In this document: positions 25,313 to 33,618 of the stretch, piece after piece
Numbering within the stretch: position 1 is the stretch's first letter
How the letters are laid out: each line of letters opens with the position of its first letter
Assembly: GCF_003574965.1 (NCBI RefSeq)
Contig: NZ_CP032317.1
Coordinates: forward strand, 2,046,001-2,110,000
Length of the DNA: 64,000 bases
Reading direction: 5' to 3'
From: Hymenobacter oligotrophus
GTDB taxonomy: Bacteria; Bacteroidota; Bacteroidia; Cytophagales; Hymenobacteraceae
The notes under the pieces: model-generated
What the model saw: the letters and a program-made list of their open reading frames with translations, nothing else
The model's database searches: none
Told to the model about the DNA's origin: nothing
Position numbers and translations under genes: made by a program

Positions 25313-26140
25313 TTAAGCTTCCTTGGTAGCGTGGGTAATGGCCTCCACCATGGCCTCCGAAATACCTGTGGTGCTGAAGCCACCGTCATGCATCAGGTTT
25401 TGCATGGTTACGTAACGGGTCAGGTCCGAGAACAGCGATACGCAGTAATCGGCGCAAGCCTCGGCCGGGGCGTTGCCCAGCGGCGAGAGGCGGTCGGCGT
25501 ACTCGTAAAAAGCGTCGAAGCCGCTAATGCCGGTGCCGGCCGTGGTTTTGGTGGGCGACTGCGAGATGGTGTTTACGCGCACCTTCTTTTGGGTACCTAG
25601 GCGCTGGCCGTAGCTACGGGCAATACTCTCGAGCACGGCCTTGGCCTGCGACATATCGGTGTAGTCGAGGAAAGCGCGCTGGGCCGCGATGTACGACAGG
25701 GCTACTACCGAGCCCCACTCGTTCAGGGCGTCCTGCTTCTCGGCCACGTGCAGCATCTTGTGGAACGACAGCGCCGAGATGTCGAGCGTCTTCTGGAACC
25801 AGTCGTAGTTCAGCTCTCCGTAATGCTTGCCTTTGCGGATGTTCGGGCTCATGCCGATGGAGTGCAGCACGAAGTCGATTTTGCCGCCCAGTTGCTCCAC
25901 CGCGCCGCTGAATACTTTCTCTAGGTCTTCAACAATAGTGGCATCGGCCGCAATGATCGGAGCATTGCACTGCTCGGCCAGCTTGTTGATTTCGCCCATG
26001 CGCATGGCGAGGGGCGCGTTGCTGAGCACAAACGTAGCGCCTTCTTCGTGGCAGCGCTGGGCTACCTTCCAGGCAATAGATTGTTCGTTGAGCGCACCGA
26101 AGATGATGCCGCGCTTGCCGGCAAGTAGGTTGTTGGCCAT
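25313..26140 (-). CDS. fabI: Enoyl-[acyl-carrier-protein] reductase (FabI)
   Basis: A 275-residue cytoplasmic enzyme that reduces trans-2-enoyl-ACP with NAD(P)H in the last step of each fatty acid elongation cycle. The start at 26140 (MANNLLAGKRGIIFGALNEQS) is the family start. The NAD-binding turn GALNEQSIAW is at about 14-23, and the catalytic Tyr-x6-Lys is in LDYTDMSQAKAVLE (about residues 157-164). The C-terminus has NLMHDGGFSTTG, typical of FabI. The length matches the usual 260-280. TATTTTTG on the minus strand (26183-26190) is the likely promoter, with a 40-base leader. Confidence 0.95.
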   Translation of the reverse strand: MANNLLAGKRGIIFGALNEQSIAWKVAQRCHEEGATFVLSNAPLAMRMGEINKLAEQCNAPIIAADATIVEDLEKVFSGAVEQLGGKIDFVLHSIGMSPNIRKGKHYGELNYDWFQKTLDISALSFHKMLHVAEKQDALNEWGSVVALSYIAAQRAFLDYTDMSQAKAVLESIARSYGQRLGTQKKVRVNTISQSPTKTTAGTGISGFDAFYEYADRLSPLGNAPAEACADYCVSLFSDLTRYVTMQNLMHDGGFSTTGISEAMVEAITHATKEA

Positions 26141-26182
26141 AAAAACGGTTGAGTCGAGTCGGAGGAAGGAATATGGAATGGG

Positions 26183-26190
26183 CAAAAATA
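26183..26190 (-). promoter_or_regulatory. -7 promoter element of fabI
   Basis: CAAAAATA on the plus strand is TATTTTTG on the minus strand, an exact TAnnTTTG match 43 bases before the fabI start. Confidence 0.5.
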
Positions 26191-26239
26191 GGGTTTCGGC
26201 CCGAACGTGATGTTTCGCTCTGCTCGCGAAATAAAAAGA

Positions 26240-26343
26240 ACGTCATTCCGAGCGCAGCCGAGGAATCTCGCGTGCTGACGTCGGATAGCAATCTACTATC
26301 TGACCAAACATGCAAAACTCCTCGACTGCGCTCGGAATGACGT
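26240..26343. repeat. Intergenic palindrome, GTCATTCCGAGC family
   Basis: The left arm 26240-26264 (ACGTCATTCCGAGCGCAG) and right arm 26319-26343 are inverted copies with one mismatch in about 25. The centre carries GGAATCTCGCGTGC. It lies between the fabI promoter and the recN end. Confidence 0.8.
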
Positions 26344-26358
26344 TCAGTAGAACAGGGT

Positions 26359-28038
26359 TTACGCCGCTACCAACTCGCTTTCGCCGCGCATTGAGAGCAG
26401 TTCGCGGGCGCTTTGCACGGCGTTTTCGGTAACGCGGGCCCCCGAAATCATCTGCGCGATTTCGCGGATGCGCTCCTCTTCCGTCAGGCGCCGGATGCGG
26501 CTAACCGTGCGGTCGGCGCGGTCTTCTTTGTACACGAAGAAGTGCGCATCGCCGGCAGCAGCCATTTGCGGCAGGTGCGAAATGGTGATGAGCTGGTGCT
26601 TCTTGGCCATTTGCTGCATCATGCGGCCCACTTTCACGGCAATTTCGCCCGAAATACCCGTGTCGATTTCGTCGAACACGATGGTGGGCAGGGCCGTTTT
26701 GTCGGCGAGCAGGTACTTCACGCACAGCATCAGGCGCGAGAACTCGCCGCCCGAGGCCGCTTTGCTCAGGGTTTGCGGCTGGGCGCCTTTGTTGGCCGTG
26801 AAGAGCAGGCTAATAACATCGGTGCCGCTGGCGGTTGGCTGGCCGGCGCTGTGCTGTACCACCAAGCGGGCGTTGGGCATCCCTAGGTCGAAGAGCAGCT
26901 CGGCAAGCTCGCGCTCGAACTGCGGGAAGGCCTTGCGCCGCTGCTCCGACAGGTGGGCGGCACGCTTGTTTACGGTAGCCAGGGCGCCCTCCGCATCCTT
27001 GCGCAAGCGCCCAATTTCTTTGTCGAGGTTCAGCACCGAGCCTACTTTTTGCTGCAGCTCGTCGCGCACGGCTAGCAGGCTTTGTAGGTCGCGCACTTGG
27101 TGCTTGCGCTGCAGGTTGTAAAGCACTGTCAGGCGGGCCTGCAGTTCCTCCAGGCGGCGCGGGTCGGCTTCGGTGCGCTGCTCGGCCAGCTCAGTTTCGT
27201 CGGCAATGTCGCGCAGCTCAATCAAACACGACTCGAGCCGCTCCTTTAGCTGACGTGCCGACTCAGAGTAGCCCGCAATGTGCCCCAGCATAATGCTGGC
27301 CTCCTTTAGCGACGAGGTAGCACAGTACTCCCCTTCCGACAGGCTTTGCAGCGCGTACGTGAGTTTTTGCTTGATTTCTTCGGCGTGCTCCAGCTCTTTC
27401 AGCTCCTGCTCTAAGGCTTCTTGGTTGTCGCCATCGAGGCGAGCCTCTTCCAGTTCGTTGAGCAAAAAGCTGTGGTAGTCGAGCTCTTTGTTGGCTTGGG
27501 CTACCTGGTCTTCGAGGTGTTTAAGGTCGGCGGCGAGCTTGCGGTACTGCCGGTAGGCGCTGCTGTACTGCGTGCGGGTGGGCACCAGGCCGGCGTATAA
27601 GTCAATCAGGTTCAGCTGAAAAACCGCGTCGCCGAGCAGCAGCGTATCGTGCTGCGAGTGGATGTCCATCAGGTTGGCGCCCACTTTTCGCAGCGTTTCC
27701 ACCGTCACGGGGGTATCGTTCACGAACGCGCGCGACTTGCCGTTGGGGCTGATTTCGCGGCGCAAAATGCACTGCGCGTCGTAATCGATGTCTTCGGCCT
27801 CAAAAATGTCCTGCAGGTGGTAGCCCGAAATGTCGAACTGGCCCTCAATCACGCATTTTTTGGCGGTGTTGAAGAGCAGCTTCGAGTCGGCCCGGTTGCC
27901 CAAAAGCAAACCAATAGCGCCGAGCATAATGGACTTGCCGGCGCCGGTTTCGCCCGTGATAATGCTCAGCAGCGACGAGGGCCGCAGTTCCAGCGACTCG
28001 ATGAGGGCGTAGTTCTGTATGCGGAGGTCAACCAGCAT
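26359..28038 (-). CDS. recN: DNA repair protein RecN
   Basis: A 559-residue SMC-like ATPase that holds DNA ends during double-strand break repair. The start at 28038 (MLVDLRIQNYALIESL) is the family start. Walker A is GETGAGKSIMLGA (about residues 32-44). A long coiled-coil (about 150-380) is Gln/Glu-rich. The ABC signature is LSKAASGGEFSRLML (about 430), and Walker B is TIVFDEIDTGISGE (about 463). It is the last gene of the bamD to recN block, but a terminator-like hairpin at 28212 separates it from porD. It is probably transcribed from its own promoter in 28040-28210, which is AT-rich. Confidence 0.95.
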   Translation of the reverse strand: MLVDLRIQNYALIESLELRPSSLLSIITGETGAGKSIMLGAIGLLLGNRADSKLLFNTAKKCVIEGQFDISGYHLQDIFEAEDIDYDAQCILRREISPNGKSRAFVNDTPVTVETLRKVGANLMDIHSQHDTLLLGDAVFQLNLIDLYAGLVPTRTQYSSAYRQYRKLAADLKHLEDQVAQANKELDYHSFLLNELEEARLDGDNQEALEQELKELEHAEEIKQKLTYALQSLSEGEYCATSSLKEASIMLGHIAGYSESARQLKERLESCLIELRDIADETELAEQRTEADPRRLEELQARLTVLYNLQRKHQVRDLQSLLAVRDELQQKVGSVLNLDKEIGRLRKDAEGALATVNKRAAHLSEQRRKAFPQFERELAELLFDLGMPNARLVVQHSAGQPTASGTDVISLLFTANKGAQPQTLSKAASGGEFSRLMLCVKYLLADKTALPTIVFDEIDTGISGEIAVKVGRMMQQMAKKHQLITISHLPQMAAAGDAHFFVYKEDRADRTVSRIRRLTEEERIREIAQMISGARVTENAVQSARELLSMRGESELVAA

Positions 28039-28211
28039 AAGGTTGATGGTTGCGTGGATAGATGAGGACAAGCGCCACCTAGGCGAGGCGGCAGCCAAGT
28101 GGATACTCACAAACTTACTAAAACGTTTAGCCCATCCGCAAGCACCATTTCTAACTCACTTAGCAAATAATAACAAAAAGTGGCTTGGCAAGCAATCTGA
28201 CGCAGATAAAA

Positions 28212-28255
28212 AAATTAGCAGCGGCAAACCTTGTTCGGCTTGCTGCTGCTAACGT
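28212..28255 (-). terminator. Terminator after porD
   Basis: On the minus strand, TTAGCAGCAGCAAG pairs with TTTGCCGCTGCTAA and is followed by a run of seven T. Confidence 0.8.
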
Positions 28256-28283
28256 GTGGTAACTCAACCGCCTAGGTCGCAGG

Positions 28284-29216
28284 TCAGCGTTGTTGCAAAA
28301 TGGCTTGGTACTTGGCCGAGTTGGTGGGGTCAACTTCCTGCAGCAGCGCTACCACGCCCTGTTTCTGGTCGGCCGACTGGCTGCTGCGGTAGATGTTGGC
28401 AATTTCATCGGCCTTGGTTTCGAAGAATGCACGGATAAGCGTGGAGCCCGGCCGCCGCTGGTTGGCCTGCTGAATGCCCTGCAACGCTGCGAAAATGCTG
28501 CTGCGGGCGTCGTCGGGTTTCTGAATAAACACATCGAGCCCTTGGCGGTAATAGGCGTATACGGCCGAGCGCAAGGCTTCGAGCTGCGGGTCTTGCATGC
28601 CGTTGAGCAGCCAGTAGCGGCTGCGCTGGTCGCGCTTGCCGTTGTCCTTCCAGCCGTCGTCGCCGTCGGTGCTCTGGCCGGCTGCCACCTGCAAAATGTT
28701 GCGGGCGCGGTCGAAGTAGCGCGAACCACCTAGGGGCGAGAAGCTGTCCTGATCCATGCCGATAATCATGTAGGCGTAAAAGCCCAGTATCGACGACAGG
28801 TTGTTGACGTAGGAATTCTCCGAAAAATCGAGCGGCTGGCCGGGCAGGTAAGTAAACTGCCACGACTCCGCGTAGCTCATCAGGTTGGTTTCGTAGGCGG
28901 TGCCGTACACCGGCCGCGAGCTGAAAATGCGCGCCGTGGTTTGGTAAGTGCCGTTTTGCGGAATGGCGTTGATGCCGATGAAAATGCGGCACCGAATGCG
29001 CTCTTCCGGCTTGTACACGTCGTTCGTCCAACGCCGGTTGTTCAAGAAATCGGCAATTTCCTTCTGCATCCGGCTAATCAGTTGCGGGTCGGTAATGGCC
29101 ACGTTTTGGGCCGTTACTTCCACTTCGGCCAGCAGCTCCTGCGCCTGTACGGGCCGGGTGCCGGCCAGCACGAGCAGCAGCAGACCTAGGCAGAAATATA
29201 TACCGTTACGCAACAT
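28284..29216 (-). CDS. porD: PorD/DUF4835 family, type IX secretion-associated
   Basis: A 310-residue protein with a signal peptide (LRNGIYFCLGLLLLVLAGTRPVQAQ). It matches DUF4835: VTAQNVAITDPQLISRMQKEIADFLNNRRWTND near the N-terminus, IFIGINAIPQNGTYQT, SSILGFYAYMIIGMDQDSF at the centre, and EVDPTNSAKYQAIL at the end. The family is named PorD in gliding and T9SS work, and its exact role is unclear. Its start overlaps the coaB stop by 11 bases, so the two are translationally linked. It belongs to the bamD operon. Confidence 0.9.
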   Translation of the reverse strand: MLRNGIYFCLGLLLLVLAGTRPVQAQELLAEVEVTAQNVAITDPQLISRMQKEIADFLNNRRWTNDVYKPEERIRCRIFIGINAIPQNGTYQTTARIFSSRPVYGTAYETNLMSYAESWQFTYLPGQPLDFSENSYVNNLSSILGFYAYMIIGMDQDSFSPLGGSRYFDRARNILQVAAGQSTDGDDGWKDNGKRDQRSRYWLLNGMQDPQLEALRSAVYAYYRQGLDVFIQKPDDARSSIFAALQGIQQANQRRPGSTLIRAFFETKADEIANIYRSSQSADQKQGVVALLQEVDPTNSAKYQAILQQR

Positions 29217-29937
29217 GGGGCTGAAGGCGGGCAACAATGGCGGAAACAATATCGTGGGCAACGGCGGCTTTGGGTTTTAGCTCGAAAGCCGTGGCGCCGT
29301 TGGCATCCACGAGGGTGATTTTGTTGGTATCGTGGCGAAAACCTGCGCCGGCATCGCGGAGCGAGTTCAGCACCACCAGATCGAAGTTCTTGCGCCGCAG
29401 CTTATCCTGGGCGTGGCGCAGCTCGTCCTGCGTCTCCAACGCAAAACCCACCGAAAATTGTTCGGGCCGTTTGGTTTGGCCGAGCGTGGCGGCAATGTCG
29501 ATGTTCTTCACCAGTTCCAGCACCAGGGTTTCATCCGAGCCGTCGTCGCGCTTTTTTATCTTCTCGGTGGCAACGGTGCCGGGCCGGTAATCGGCCACAG
29601 CCGCCGCAAAAACCCAGATATCGGCCTGCGAAGCCACGGCCGCAGCGGCTTCGTACATTTCCTGCGCTGTTTGCACCCGCACTACCTGCACGGCTGGGTG
29701 CTCAATGCTTAGGTTGGTAGGCCCGCTCACCAACGTCACCTCAAACCCAGCATCGGCAAACTCCTGCGCCAGGGCATAGCCCATTTTGCCGGTGGAGTGG
29801 TTGCCGATAAACCGCACCGGATCGATGGGCTCGTAAGTGGGGCCAGCCGTGAGCAAAACACGCTGGGGCGAATTCTGAATTCTGAATGTTGAATTCTGAC
29901 TTGAGTTGGTAGTGTCGCTAGCGAATCCAGAATTCAT
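29206..29937 (-). CDS. coaB: CoaB half: phosphopantothenate--cysteine ligase, separate ORF
   Basis: A 243-residue protein equal to the C-terminal half of the usual fused CoaBC. It joins 4'-phosphopantothenate to cysteine using CTP or ATP in coenzyme A synthesis. Its domain starts at about residue 26 (RVLLTAGPTYEPIDPVRFIGNHS). The lysine motif EKIKKRDDG is near residue 126. The first 25 residues (MNSGFASDTTNSSQNSTFRI) have no family match and are encoded by repeat-like DNA rich in GAATTC. The ATG overlaps the CoaC stop as ATGA. In most bacteria the two halves are one protein of about 400 residues, so this is a split or a recent break at the linker. Confidence 0.9.
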   Translation of the reverse strand: MNSGFASDTTNSSQNSTFRIQNSPQRVLLTAGPTYEPIDPVRFIGNHSTGKMGYALAQEFADAGFEVTLVSGPTNLSIEHPAVQVVRVQTAQEMYEAAAAVASQADIWVFAAAVADYRPGTVATEKIKKRDDGSDETLVLELVKNIDIAATLGQTKRPEQFSVGFALETQDELRHAQDKLRRKNFDLVVLNSLRDAGAGFRHDTNKITLVDANGATAFELKPKAAVAHDIVSAIVARLQPHVA

Positions 29938-29955
29938 AATTCATCATTTAGAATT
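29866..29955. repeat. AT-rich GAATTC-type repeat at the coaC/coaB junction
   Basis: GAATTCTGAATTCTGAATG followed by several more AATTC words occurs here, with few codon constraints, unlike the high-GC genes on both sides. Similar short-word AT-rich tracts lie at 56771-56812, near 54220 and around 46100-46205. Confidence 0.65.
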
Positions 29956-30479
29956 CTAATGATTTCCTCCGGCTCCTGCATACGGCCGGGGCCGCTGAGG
30001 CCGCTGGCTAGCTCGCCGGCCGGCGACTCCAGCACCTGTACACCATCCTGCCGCAGGCGCTCCAGGTTGCGCTGCGTAGCCGGATGCTGGTACATATCCA
30101 GGTCCATGGCTGGGGCTACCATGGTGGGGCAGCGCGCCGAAAGGTACACGGCCGTGAGCAAGTTGGGGCACAGGCCGTTGGCCAAAGCACCTAGGGTATT
30201 GGCGCTGGCAGGGGCAATCAGCAGCAGATCGGCCCACAGCCCTAGGTCGACGTGGTTGTGCCACACACCCGACTGCTCGTCCTTGATAAAGCCTTGCAGC
30301 ACGGGCCGCTTCGAGAGCGTGGCAAGGGTAATGGGCGTAACAAAAGCCGAAGCCGAGGGCGTCAGGATTACCTGCACCTCGGCTCCGGCTTTTATCAGCA
30401 GCCGCACCAATGCGGCCGATTTGTAAGCGGCAATGCTGCCACTCACGCCCAGCAATATGCGGCGGCCTGCCAGCATCAC
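29934..30479 (-). CDS. coaC: CoaC half: phosphopantothenoylcysteine decarboxylase, separate ORF
   Basis: A 181-residue flavoprotein. The start is RRILLGVSGSIAAYKSAALV (FMN fold). The active-site His is in VWHNHVDLGLWAD (about residue 76), and the FMN and substrate loop is LLIAPASANTLGALANG. The usual PxMNxxMW motif appears as APAMDLDMYQHP (Asp in place of Asn); I recall this variant in other Bacteroidota but could not check. It decarboxylates 4'-phosphopantothenoylcysteine. The ORF ends with NDEL at an ATGA overlap with coaB. The fused form is normal, so this gene is either a genuine split or the product of an insertion in the linker. Confidence 0.9.
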   Translation of the reverse strand: MMLAGRRILLGVSGSIAAYKSAALVRLLIKAGAEVQVILTPSASAFVTPITLATLSKRPVLQGFIKDEQSGVWHNHVDLGLWADLLLIAPASANTLGALANGLCPNLLTAVYLSARCPTMVAPAMDLDMYQHPATQRNLERLRQDGVQVLESPAGELASGLSGPGRMQEPEEIIRILNDEL

Positions 30480-30497
30480 AGCCTAGGCTTTGCTAAC

Positions 30498-30839
30498 CTA
30501 CTCGGCTTTCTCGGCCGTGGGCTCCTCCGGCTCGGGCATCCGGAAGGTTACTTTGCCTTCCAGGAACTCCTCGATTGCCAGGTTGGTGGGCTTGGGCAGA
30601 CGCTCGTAGTGCTTCGAAATCTCGATTTGCTCGCGGTTTTCGAACACCTCCTCGAGGTTGTCAACGGTGGTGGCAAATTCGGCCAGCTTGCTGTTCAGCT
30701 CTTCCTTGAGCTTCACCGAAATCTGGTTGGCGCGCTTCGAGATGATAGCAATCGACTCGTACACGTTGCCGGTTTCGTTCACGAAGTCCGACAGGTTGCG
30801 GGTAACGATGGAAGCAGGAACGTTGCTAGGTACTTTCAT
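30498..30839 (-). CDS. rpoZ: RNA polymerase omega subunit
   Basis: A 113-residue protein of the Bacteroidota omega type. The start at 30839 (MKVPSNVPASIVTRNLSDF) fits. The core, ETGNVYESIAIISKRANQI, then a charged helix with LEEVFENREQIEIS and FEGKVTF-like end, matches the family, and the C-terminus is acidic (PEPEEPTAEKAE). Omega stabilises RNA polymerase assembly. It lies between bamD and coaC with short gaps of about 18-55 bases, consistent with one operon. The length is as usual for the phylum. Confidence 0.9.
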   Translation of the reverse strand: MKVPSNVPASIVTRNLSDFVNETGNVYESIAIISKRANQISVKLKEELNSKLAEFATTVDNLEEVFENREQIEISKHYERLPKPTNLAIEEFLEGKVTFRMPEPEEPTAEKAE

Positions 30840-30893
30840 AACCAAGTGATGGTTGAGGAATCTGGACAAATATGGCCAAACGCGGCGGTTTGG

Positions 30894-31742
30894 TTACTGC
30901 GCCTTGGGCGTGGTGGCGGTGGCACCCTCGCTGGCCGGCTGGTTTTCTTTCAGGAATTTTTGAGCGGAGTCGTACAGCTGCTCGGCATCTTTCAGGTTTT
31001 TGCTTTGCGGGAAGGCATCGACAAAGGCCTGGTAATACGCCACGGCTTCGGCGTAACGCTCGCGCTGCTTGTTTTCCACGCTTTCGCGGGCTAGCTCGTA
31101 CTGCGATACGAACTTGAGGTATGCTACCTGCTCGCCGTAGGGCGAAGAAGGATATTGCTGCTGGAACCCATTTAAGGCTACCACGGCCGACTGAAAGTAG
31201 CGCAGCGAGTAGTAGAGTTTAGCCGATTCAAAGGCTTTCACGTCCAGCTTTTTCTGCAGCTCGTTCGACATGCCCTCGGCCTCGGAGCGGAACTTGCTTT
31301 CGGGGCGGCGGTTCAGGAACTCCTGAATGGACTCGAGCGCCGCGAAGGTGTTGGTTTGATCGAGCTCAAATTCGGGCGAATCCTTGAACAGCGACTTGGC
31401 GTGCATGAACTCGGCCTCTTCGGCAAACGGCGAAGCGGGGTACGTAGCCGCAAACTGATCGAAGTAGTACGCGCTCAGCGTATAGTTGCGCTGGCGGTAG
31501 TTGGTGTTGGCAAAGTAAAACTCGGCCTTTTCGGCTTCGGGGCGGCCTTTCAGCAGCGGAATCAGCGGCTCCAGCAAGGTGCCGGCCTTGTAGTAGTCGT
31601 GCTTGTTTTCGTAGTAGTCGATGGCCGCCGTGTACTTCTTGTTCACGTCGGTGCTTTTCAGCAGCTTCTGGTAAGAGCTGCAGGCACCGAGCAGCAAGGT
31701 GCTCATCAGCAAGGCGACGACGCGAAGGCGGAATACGGACAT
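30894..31742 (-). CDS. bamD: Outer membrane assembly factor BamD
   Basis: A 282-residue lipoprotein of the BAM complex that inserts beta-barrel proteins into the outer membrane. The start at 31742 gives the signal peptide MSVFRLRVVALLMSTLLLGA with lipobox LLGAC. TPR repeats fill residues about 40-250: AEFYFANTNYRQRNYTLSAYYFDQF and the later copies VAYLKFVSQYELA and AVAYYQAFVDAFPQSKN. The tail is Ala/Thr-rich. It heads the bamD-rpoZ-coaC-coaB-porD block. Its promoter, TTG-N19-TACCTTTG (31751-31780), ends about 8 bases from the ATG, so the transcript may be leaderless. Confidence 0.92.
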   Translation of the reverse strand: MSVFRLRVVALLMSTLLLGACSSYQKLLKSTDVNKKYTAAIDYYENKHDYYKAGTLLEPLIPLLKGRPEAEKAEFYFANTNYRQRNYTLSAYYFDQFAATYPASPFAEEAEFMHAKSLFKDSPEFELDQTNTFAALESIQEFLNRRPESKFRSEAEGMSNELQKKLDVKAFESAKLYYSLRYFQSAVVALNGFQQQYPSSPYGEQVAYLKFVSQYELARESVENKQRERYAEAVAYYQAFVDAFPQSKNLKDAEQLYDSAQKFLKENQPASEGATATTPKAQ

Positions 31743-31750
31743 AAGGGGGA

Positions 31751-31780
31751 CAAAGGTAAGGGTTTGGCGGCCCAACGCAA
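31751..31780 (-). promoter_or_regulatory. Consensus promoter of the bamD operon, almost leaderless
   Basis: On the minus strand, TTG (plus 31778-31780), 19 bases and TACCTTTG (plus 31751-31758) match the Bacteroidota consensus perfectly. Only eight bases (TCCCCCTT) separate it from the ATG at 31742. Confidence 0.75.
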
Positions 31781-31843
31781 AAGCCGCTCAGCCACAGGAG
31801 CCCAGCACCGGTGCAAAGGTTGCGCTGGTGCAAGCCCTAACAC

Positions 31844-33592
31844 TTATCGTTTGGGTTTGGTGCTGCCCAAGGTAGCAGGCTTTTGGGTAGGAGCTGGTTT
31901 AGCAGCCGGAGCGGCCTTAGCCGGCCGGGCTGCGGGCTTGGGCGCAGCGGGTTTGGCGGCCGGCTTGGCAGCGGCCTTGCCCTTGGCAGGCGTTTTTTTT
32001 GCGGCCACCTTCTTGGCCGGTTTGCCTTTGGGCTTGGCAGCGGGCGCAAAATGCTTGCCCAACACGGCACGGCGGGTGGGCTTTTGGGCTATCAACCACT
32101 GAAACCCTTTCAGCTGTTTGTCGTCTTCCTTGAGCTCGTGCGGCGGTATAAAGCTCGCATCGGGGTTGGTGAGGAAGGTGATGGTTTGCAGTTTGTTATC
32201 GGCAAAGCGCAGGGCCATGTTGGCCGATACGGCTTTGTTCAGGCCCGTGGTAGCGGTGTCGTTTTCGAGGGCGTGGTACAAGCTCTCGGCGTTGCCCAGC
32301 ACATCAACCTTGCGCAGCTTGCTGTTGCTAAAGTGGGCCACCATGTTGCGGCCTTTCACCTGATTAAAGTTCAGGAGTGTATCCTGGCCGACGATAAACG
32401 AGTTGGCGTACAGCCGCATCTGGTCAATCTTCTGCCGCCGCAGTCGGATTTCCATCGAGTCGGCCGTGAGCTGGTTTTTCTGATTCCAGAGCACCGGCTT
32501 GGTGTTCAGGTAAATCACCGAGTCGCGGCGGTTGTAGGTAAGCGAGTCGCAGCGGCCTTGCAGCTCGCCGCGGTAAATTTTGACGCGCCGGTAAGCGTAA
32601 ATAATGCCGGGGTCGTTGGCTACACGGCGCTCCACGCTCATCAGCGTATCGGCGGCGAGGTACAGCGTGTCGCGGTCGGCAATGCTGCGCATCACCGGCG
32701 AGCCGTACACCTTGGCCCGACCTAGGGTACGCCAGTAACGGCCCACGTCGCCGCGAATCACCACGTTGTCCTTTTTGGCCGTCATCGACACGTTGCCGCG
32801 GGCCACGCCGTACTGCCGGGCCTCGTCGTAAATCAGCTGGTCGCCACCTAGCAGGTAGTTTGGCGTCTCGATTTTGGCGTTGCGCTGGAAATCCGACACC
32901 CGCGTGCGGGTGTTGTAGGTGCCTTTTTCGGCGTAGAGGTTGCCCTGCTGCCCCGTAATGCGCGTGGGCCCGAAGAAGTACGCCACCTTGGTTTGGGTGT
33001 TGAACTGCAGCGTGTCGTTGGTGATGGTGTAATCCTTGCTCACCAGCTTTACGTTGCCCCGGAAGCTGAACACCTGCGTTTCGGTGTTGTAGTAGCCGCG
33101 CTGCGAATCGAGCGTGTTCTCGGAGTCGACGATGTGGCCGCCGTCGCGGTAAAAAGCGATGCGACGGTTCAGGTCGTAATCAAGAGCGGGCGTAGTAAGC
33201 GTGATGCGCGGGTCGCGCAGCGTTACGTTGCCGGTCATGCGGGCCAGGCGGGCGTCGCCGTCGTAAAACCCACGGTCGCCGGTTATGGTAACCGTGTCGT
33301 TCTGCACCACACGCACGTTGCTAAAGGCCTCAATGGCGTTGCGGTCGGCGTACTGGTAGGCCGAGTCGCAGTACAGGTACGTATCGCCCTGCCGAAAACT
33401 CACGTTGCCGATCAGCTTCCGGATTTGGCGGCCGTTGAACACGCCGCCCACCAATTCGCCAGCGCCCGGCAGCAGCTCAATGCGTTGGCCTTTTTGGGGC
33501 GGAGCCGTTTGGGCGGGGCGGCGCTGCGCCCACACCAGCGGCACCGACGCAAGCAGCAACAAAAAGCAGAGGAAGAAGAAACGAAGGCGCAT
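31844..33592 (-). CDS. OstA-like LPS transport protein with histone-H1-like tail
   Basis: A 582-residue protein with a signal peptide (RLRFFFLCFLLLLASVPLVWAQ). The OstA/LptA beta-jellyroll repeats run from about residue 50 to 500: LIGNVSFRQGDTYLYCDSAYQY, MTGNVTLRDPRITLTTP and similar. LptA-type proteins bridge the periplasm to carry LPS. From about residue 515 the C-terminus changes to a Lys/Ala/Pro repeat (KPKGKPAKKVAAKKTPAKG and on), resembling histone H1. This is unusual for a periplasmic protein and may bind anionic polymers. TACTTTTG lies five bases before the ATG (33598-33605). A 102-base gap separates it from bamD. Confidence 0.88.
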   Translation of the reverse strand: MRLRFFFLCFLLLLASVPLVWAQRRPAQTAPPQKGQRIELLPGAGELVGGVFNGRQIRKLIGNVSFRQGDTYLYCDSAYQYADRNAIEAFSNVRVVQNDTVTITGDRGFYDGDARLARMTGNVTLRDPRITLTTPALDYDLNRRIAFYRDGGHIVDSENTLDSQRGYYNTETQVFSFRGNVKLVSKDYTITNDTLQFNTQTKVAYFFGPTRITGQQGNLYAEKGTYNTRTRVSDFQRNAKIETPNYLLGGDQLIYDEARQYGVARGNVSMTAKKDNVVIRGDVGRYWRTLGRAKVYGSPVMRSIADRDTLYLAADTLMSVERRVANDPGIIYAYRRVKIYRGELQGRCDSLTYNRRDSVIYLNTKPVLWNQKNQLTADSMEIRLRRQKIDQMRLYANSFIVGQDTLLNFNQVKGRNMVAHFSNSKLRKVDVLGNAESLYHALENDTATTGLNKAVSANMALRFADNKLQTITFLTNPDASFIPPHELKEDDKQLKGFQWLIAQKPTRRAVLGKHFAPAAKPKGKPAKKVAAKKTPAKGKAAAKPAAKPAAPKPAARPAKAAPAAKPAPTQKPATLGSTKPKR

Positions 33593-33597
33593 CGGCG

Positions 33598-33605
33598 CAA
33601 AAGTA
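33598..33605 (-). promoter_or_regulatory. -7 element of the OstA-like gene, almost leaderless
   Basis: CAAAAGTA is TACTTTTG on the minus strand, exact for TAnnTTTG, five bases before the ATG at 33592. No clear -33 is visible. Confidence 0.5.
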
Positions 33606-33618
33606 CAGAACCCCAGCC

